Notes under the pieces: model-generated
The model's database searches: none
Seen by the model: only the letters and a program-made list of their open reading frames with translations
Told to the model about the DNA's origin: nothing
Position numbers and translations under genes: made by a program
Source of the DNA: JBELHR01 sp049606855
GTDB lineage: Bacteria > Bacteroidota > Bacteroidia > Flavobacteriales > Flavobacteriaceae
Assembly: GCA_049606855.1 (NCBI GenBank)
Contig: JBMYVY010000014.1
Span: 1-62,476 of the forward strand
Length of the DNA: 62,476 nucleotides
Reading direction: 5' to 3'
Shown here: positions 59,865 through 62,476 of the stretch, piece by piece
How the letters are laid out: each line of letters opens with the position of its first letter
Position numbering within the stretch: the stretch's first letter is position 1

Positions 59865-59933
59865 GGTTTGGTTGTTTGGTTTGTATTAAAGACGACACCC
59901 CTTTTAAAAAGGTTGCACCAAGTTGAAAAAAAA

Positions 59934-62372
59934 TTAAACAGGATCAATATCTAAAGTGAATCGAATACTTCTAAATGCTGCAACACTGTCAAATTGATTC
60001 AATATCCTTTGAACGTGAGCCTTGGTTGAGTTCAAAGATTGTCCTGGAGGTATTTTTAGCATCAAGTGTCTGATGTATTGATTTCTAACCCTAGAAATCG
60101 ATGGTATAGTTGGCCCCAAAACCTGATTTCCAAAACTATTTGAAAGAGATTGAGCAAACCAATCCGCCCCTTGGGCTACTTGTAGTTCATTTTTATGCTT
60201 AAAGGTAAATTTAATCAGTTTGTAAAAGGGTGGATAATGAAATTGATAACGTTCTTCCAGTTGCTCCTTATACATTCCCTGATAATTGTATTGAGATACC
60301 TGTTGTAAAATTTGATGATACGGATTAAAGGTTTGAATCAAAACTCTTCCTTTGACACTTCTACCAGATCTTCCAGCAACTTGAGTCAATAATTGAAAAG
60401 CCCGTTCATGTGCCCTAAAGTCTGGAAAGTTCAACATGGCATCAGCCTGCATCACCCCAACAAGTCCCACACCATCAAAATCCAGTCCTTTGCTCAGCAT
60501 TTGTGTTCCCACCAGAATTTTAGTTCGTCCACTTTCAAATTCATGCAAAATTTCTTTGAAGGCATTTTTTCTTCTAGTGGTATCCATATCCATACGTCCA
60601 ACTCCTATATCAGGAAACAATTCTTTAGCTTCTTTAGCTATTTGTTCGGTTCCGAAACCCTTGGTATCTAGTTCATGAGAACCACATGAGGAACATTTTT
60701 TTGGAACAGTTGACTTGTAATAACAATAATGACAACGCAACTCATAGGCCCCTTTATGAAAAGTCAAACTCACATCACAATTGGGACAATGTGGACTATG
60801 TCCACAGTTTTTACAAGATATCAATGGGGCAAAACCTCTACGGTTTTGAAATAAAATAACTTGACGATTCTCTTTTAAAACATCACTAATAGCGCTTATC
60901 AAGTCTTCAGAAAAATGTCCCTTCATTTTTTTCTTTCGGTAGCGATCCTGCAGATCCACTAAATTGATTTCAGGCGGATGAATTCCTTTATGCCTATCCT
61001 TTAAAATCACAAAGCCGTATTTATTTTGAGTGGCATTATACTTAGTCTCCAACGATGGGGTGGCAGAACCGAGTAATACTTTGACTTTCATTTGATGGCC
61101 TAACACCACCGCAGCGTCTCTTGCATTAAAGCGAGGTGCAGGGTCTTGTTGTTTATAACTTGGCTCGTGCTCTTCATCAACTATGATTAAACCCAAATTT
61201 TTTAAAGGCAGTAATACCGTTGATCGTGCTCCCACAACCACCTTCGGCTTATCTGGAAAATCAATCAATTTCTGATAGACTTCCATGCGCTCTTGTTGAT
61301 TGTATTTAGAATGAAATACAAGTAAATAATTACCAAAGTAATTTTCTAATCTCGATATTATTTGCGTGGTCAATCCAATTTCCGGAAGCATGAGCAAAAC
61401 CTGTTTACCTAAATCCAGTTGATCTTGTATGAGCTGCGTGTAAACATGAGTTTTTCCTGAACCGGTTGCCCCTTGCAATAATACCGTTGAAAAATTCTGA
61501 AATTGCTGACCTAACTCTTGATAAGCTTGGGTTTGAATCGCGCTAAGGGATCCTAAGGGACTTAAATCTTGGGTAAAGATAACTCGGTCTTCTTTAATAT
61601 CTTCTCGGTGAAGTATTCCTTTATCAATGACGCCTTTTAGAACTGCACGACTTACTCCTGATAATTCCAATAACTCGGATAATTTTATCTTATCCTGACC
61701 TGAGCGCCCTTTTTCCGCAAAAAAGGTCATCATCAATTTTCTTTGTTTCTCGGAACGACTGATCAATTCAAAAATTTCTTCATTTTTAAAACGATCAGAA
61801 AGTTTAATATAGGGTACTAATTTGTCCTTGTATTTTTCATAAACCTTTTCATCGACTCCAACCAAATTTTGTTCAGCCAATTCCTGAATCACTCCAAAAA
61901 TCTTCTGTCTATTTAAAATTTTCATCAATGCCCCCAATTCCAAGGAACTCGCAGTTTGCAATGCTTCATAGACTAGAAAAGCATCATCACTCAACACAGA
62001 AGGATCAAAATCTTCTTCTCCCTTCCAACTCAAGTACTGCGTCGATTCCAATCTGTATAAATTCGGTAATCCAACTAAAAAAACATTGCCCAAAGGACTG
62101 AGGTAATAATCCGAAATCCACGTCCAAAATTTTAACTGTTCCTGTTGAACCACCGGTTTAGAATCCAAAATCTGAATGATTGATTTGGCCTCATAGGCCT
62201 GTGGGGGGGTCTGATGCTTATGATATACAAGTGCGGTGTAGGTCTTGGATTTCCCAAAAGGCAACATAACTCTCATTCCTGATTTTAAAAAATCGTATTC
62301 CGCCTGAGAAACCCTATAAGTATATAGACGCTTTAGCGGAACGGGAATGATAACATCAATAAAATAAGACAA
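59934..62372 (-). CDS. priA: Primosomal replication-restart helicase PriA
   Basis: 812 aa. N-terminal DNA 3'-end binding domain (VPLKRLYTYRV, MRVMLPFGKS). Helicase motifs: LQGATGSGKTHVYTQLI (I), LIIVDEEHEPSYKQQDPAPR (II, DEEH), LGSATPSLET (III), and VGTQMLSKGLDFDGV (V). Zinc module: CKNCGHSPHCPNCDVSLTFH and LRCHYCYYKSTVPKKCSSCG. It restarts stalled forks. Length is slightly above the E. coli enzyme. Confidence 0.95.
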   Translation of the reverse strand: MSYFIDVIIPVPLKRLYTYRVSQAEYDFLKSGMRVMLPFGKSKTYTALVYHKHQTPPQAYEAKSIIQILDSKPVVQQEQLKFWTWISDYYLSPLGNVFLVGLPNLYRLESTQYLSWKGEEDFDPSVLSDDAFLVYEALQTASSLELGALMKILNRQKIFGVIQELAEQNLVGVDEKVYEKYKDKLVPYIKLSDRFKNEEIFELISRSEKQRKLMMTFFAEKGRSGQDKIKLSELLELSGVSRAVLKGVIDKGILHREDIKEDRVIFTQDLSPLGSLSAIQTQAYQELGQQFQNFSTVLLQGATGSGKTHVYTQLIQDQLDLGKQVLLMLPEIGLTTQIISRLENYFGNYLLVFHSKYNQQERMEVYQKLIDFPDKPKVVVGARSTVLLPLKNLGLIIVDEEHEPSYKQQDPAPRFNARDAAVVLGHQMKVKVLLGSATPSLETKYNATQNKYGFVILKDRHKGIHPPEINLVDLQDRYRKKKMKGHFSEDLISAISDVLKENRQVILFQNRRGFAPLISCKNCGHSPHCPNCDVSLTFHKGAYELRCHYCYYKSTVPKKCSSCGSHELDTKGFGTEQIAKEAKELFPDIGVGRMDMDTTRRKNAFKEILHEFESGRTKILVGTQMLSKGLDFDGVGLVGVMQADAMLNFPDFRAHERAFQLLTQVAGRSGRSVKGRVLIQTFNPYHQILQQVSQYNYQGMYKEQLEERYQFHYPPFYKLIKFTFKHKNELQVAQGADWFAQSLSNSFGNQVLGPTIPSISRVRNQYIRHLMLKIPPGQSLNSTKAHVQRILNQFDSVAAFRSIRFTLDIDPV

Positions 62373-62401
62373 ACTCTTTTTTTTATAAAAGTATAAAAAG
62401 T

Positions 62402-62476
62402 CTAGGGATTATTTTTCTTTGCTTTTCGAGAACCCTCATACATGTCATATCGAACTAATTTACAGTCCAAAGGTCC
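62402..62476 (-). CDS. C-terminal fragment of an unidentified gene
   Basis: The only open minus-strand frame ends at TAG (62402-62404) with 24 residues visible, ending YDMYEGSRKAKKNNP. The rest is outside the window. The Lys-rich tail is not diagnostic and I do not recognise the family. Confidence 0.5.
   Translation of the reverse strand, partial: GPLDCKLVRYDMYEGSRKAKKNNP

Noticed and set aside
59895..59912. Possible hairpin CCCCTTTTAAAAAGG between priA and the ECF operon
   Set aside because: Short AT-dominated stem with a minimal loop and no clear T tract in the right orientation; not convincing as a terminator.
60393..60678. Two overlapping plus-strand frames inside priA
   Set aside because: Antisense to the conserved helicase motifs of PriA; no promoter or family signal.
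1..62476. Mobile elements, CRISPR arrays, prophage or defence islands
   Set aside because: No transposase, integrase, phage or Cas motif, no regular repeat array, and conserved housekeeping genes throughout.

Overview
The window is a gene-dense chromosomal segment of a member of the Bacteroidota, most likely class Flavobacteriia. The evidence is AT-rich sequence, promoter-like TAnnTTTG boxes with almost no Shine-Dalgarno sequences, a CcoN-CcoO fusion with one-heme CcoP, a cyclophilin-FKBP fusion, KdsC next to a DUF2520 Rossmann protein, bacillithiol deacetylase BshB1, and several families I recognise mainly from flavobacteria (DUF6787, DUF3822, small helical proteins). I see no insertion sequence, prophage, integrase, CRISPR array or toxin-antitoxin pair. 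No gene-free stretch exceeds about 170 bp. This is core genome, so the interest lies in regulation, operon architecture and unusual family members.

Layout. 1-8.7 kb: partial peroxiredoxin, cysteine-free endonuclease III, ECF sigma factor, UvrA, tRNA-His, BshB1 coupled to a glutathione-peroxidase-like lipoprotein, DUF2520, KdsC, Pcm and 3-hydroxyacyl-CoA dehydrogenase. 8.8-16.8 kb: dicarboxylate/glutamate-type symporter, DUF6787, CoA pyrophosphatase, PlsC-like acyltransferase, divergent dps/oxyR, two small helical proteins, HAD phosphatase, adenine/adenosine deaminase, QueD and Idi. 16.9-22.8 kb: RF3, dual-family PPIase, Mpo1-like protein, CsaA-like tRNA-binding protein and M14 carboxypeptidase. 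22.9-28.3 kb: DUF1338 enzyme, Lrp regulator, FAD/Fe-S dehydrogenase (a probable 2-oxoadipate to D-2-hydroxyglutarate to 2-oxoglutarate module) and cysteine desulfurase.

28.4-41.6 kb: a long minus-strand cbb3 oxidase cluster (ccoS, ccoNO, ccoQ, ccoP, ccoG, ccoH, a TauE/SafE-like protein), followed without a break by two PPK2 kinases and an Smr protein. ccoI lies upstream and faces a divergent Fnr-type regulator. Two near-identical Fnr-type palindromes lie at the same distance from the predicted ccoS and ccoI promoters. 41.7-51.6 kb: a pilin-like membrane protein with DUF3822 and RsmD, SurA-type periplasmic chaperones, DUF493, an AAA ATPase with RecQ and Fmt, HU with phased upstream repeats, YqgE and a class IV aminotransferase. 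51.7-62.5 kb: START-like protein, tRNA-Met, nuclease-family lipoprotein, GNAT-like protein, PAP2 lipoprotein, RmuC, sterol-desaturase-family protein, an ECF sigma/anti-sigma/envelope-protein operon, PriA and the tail of one more gene.

Functional themes are micro-aerobic respiration under an Fnr-like switch, peroxide and thiol stress (OxyR/Dps, Bcp, BshB1/GPx), DNA repair (Nth, UvrA, RecQ, RecD-like, RmuC, PriA) and envelope biogenesis. All functional calls come from reading motifs and remembered family features. No database search was run.
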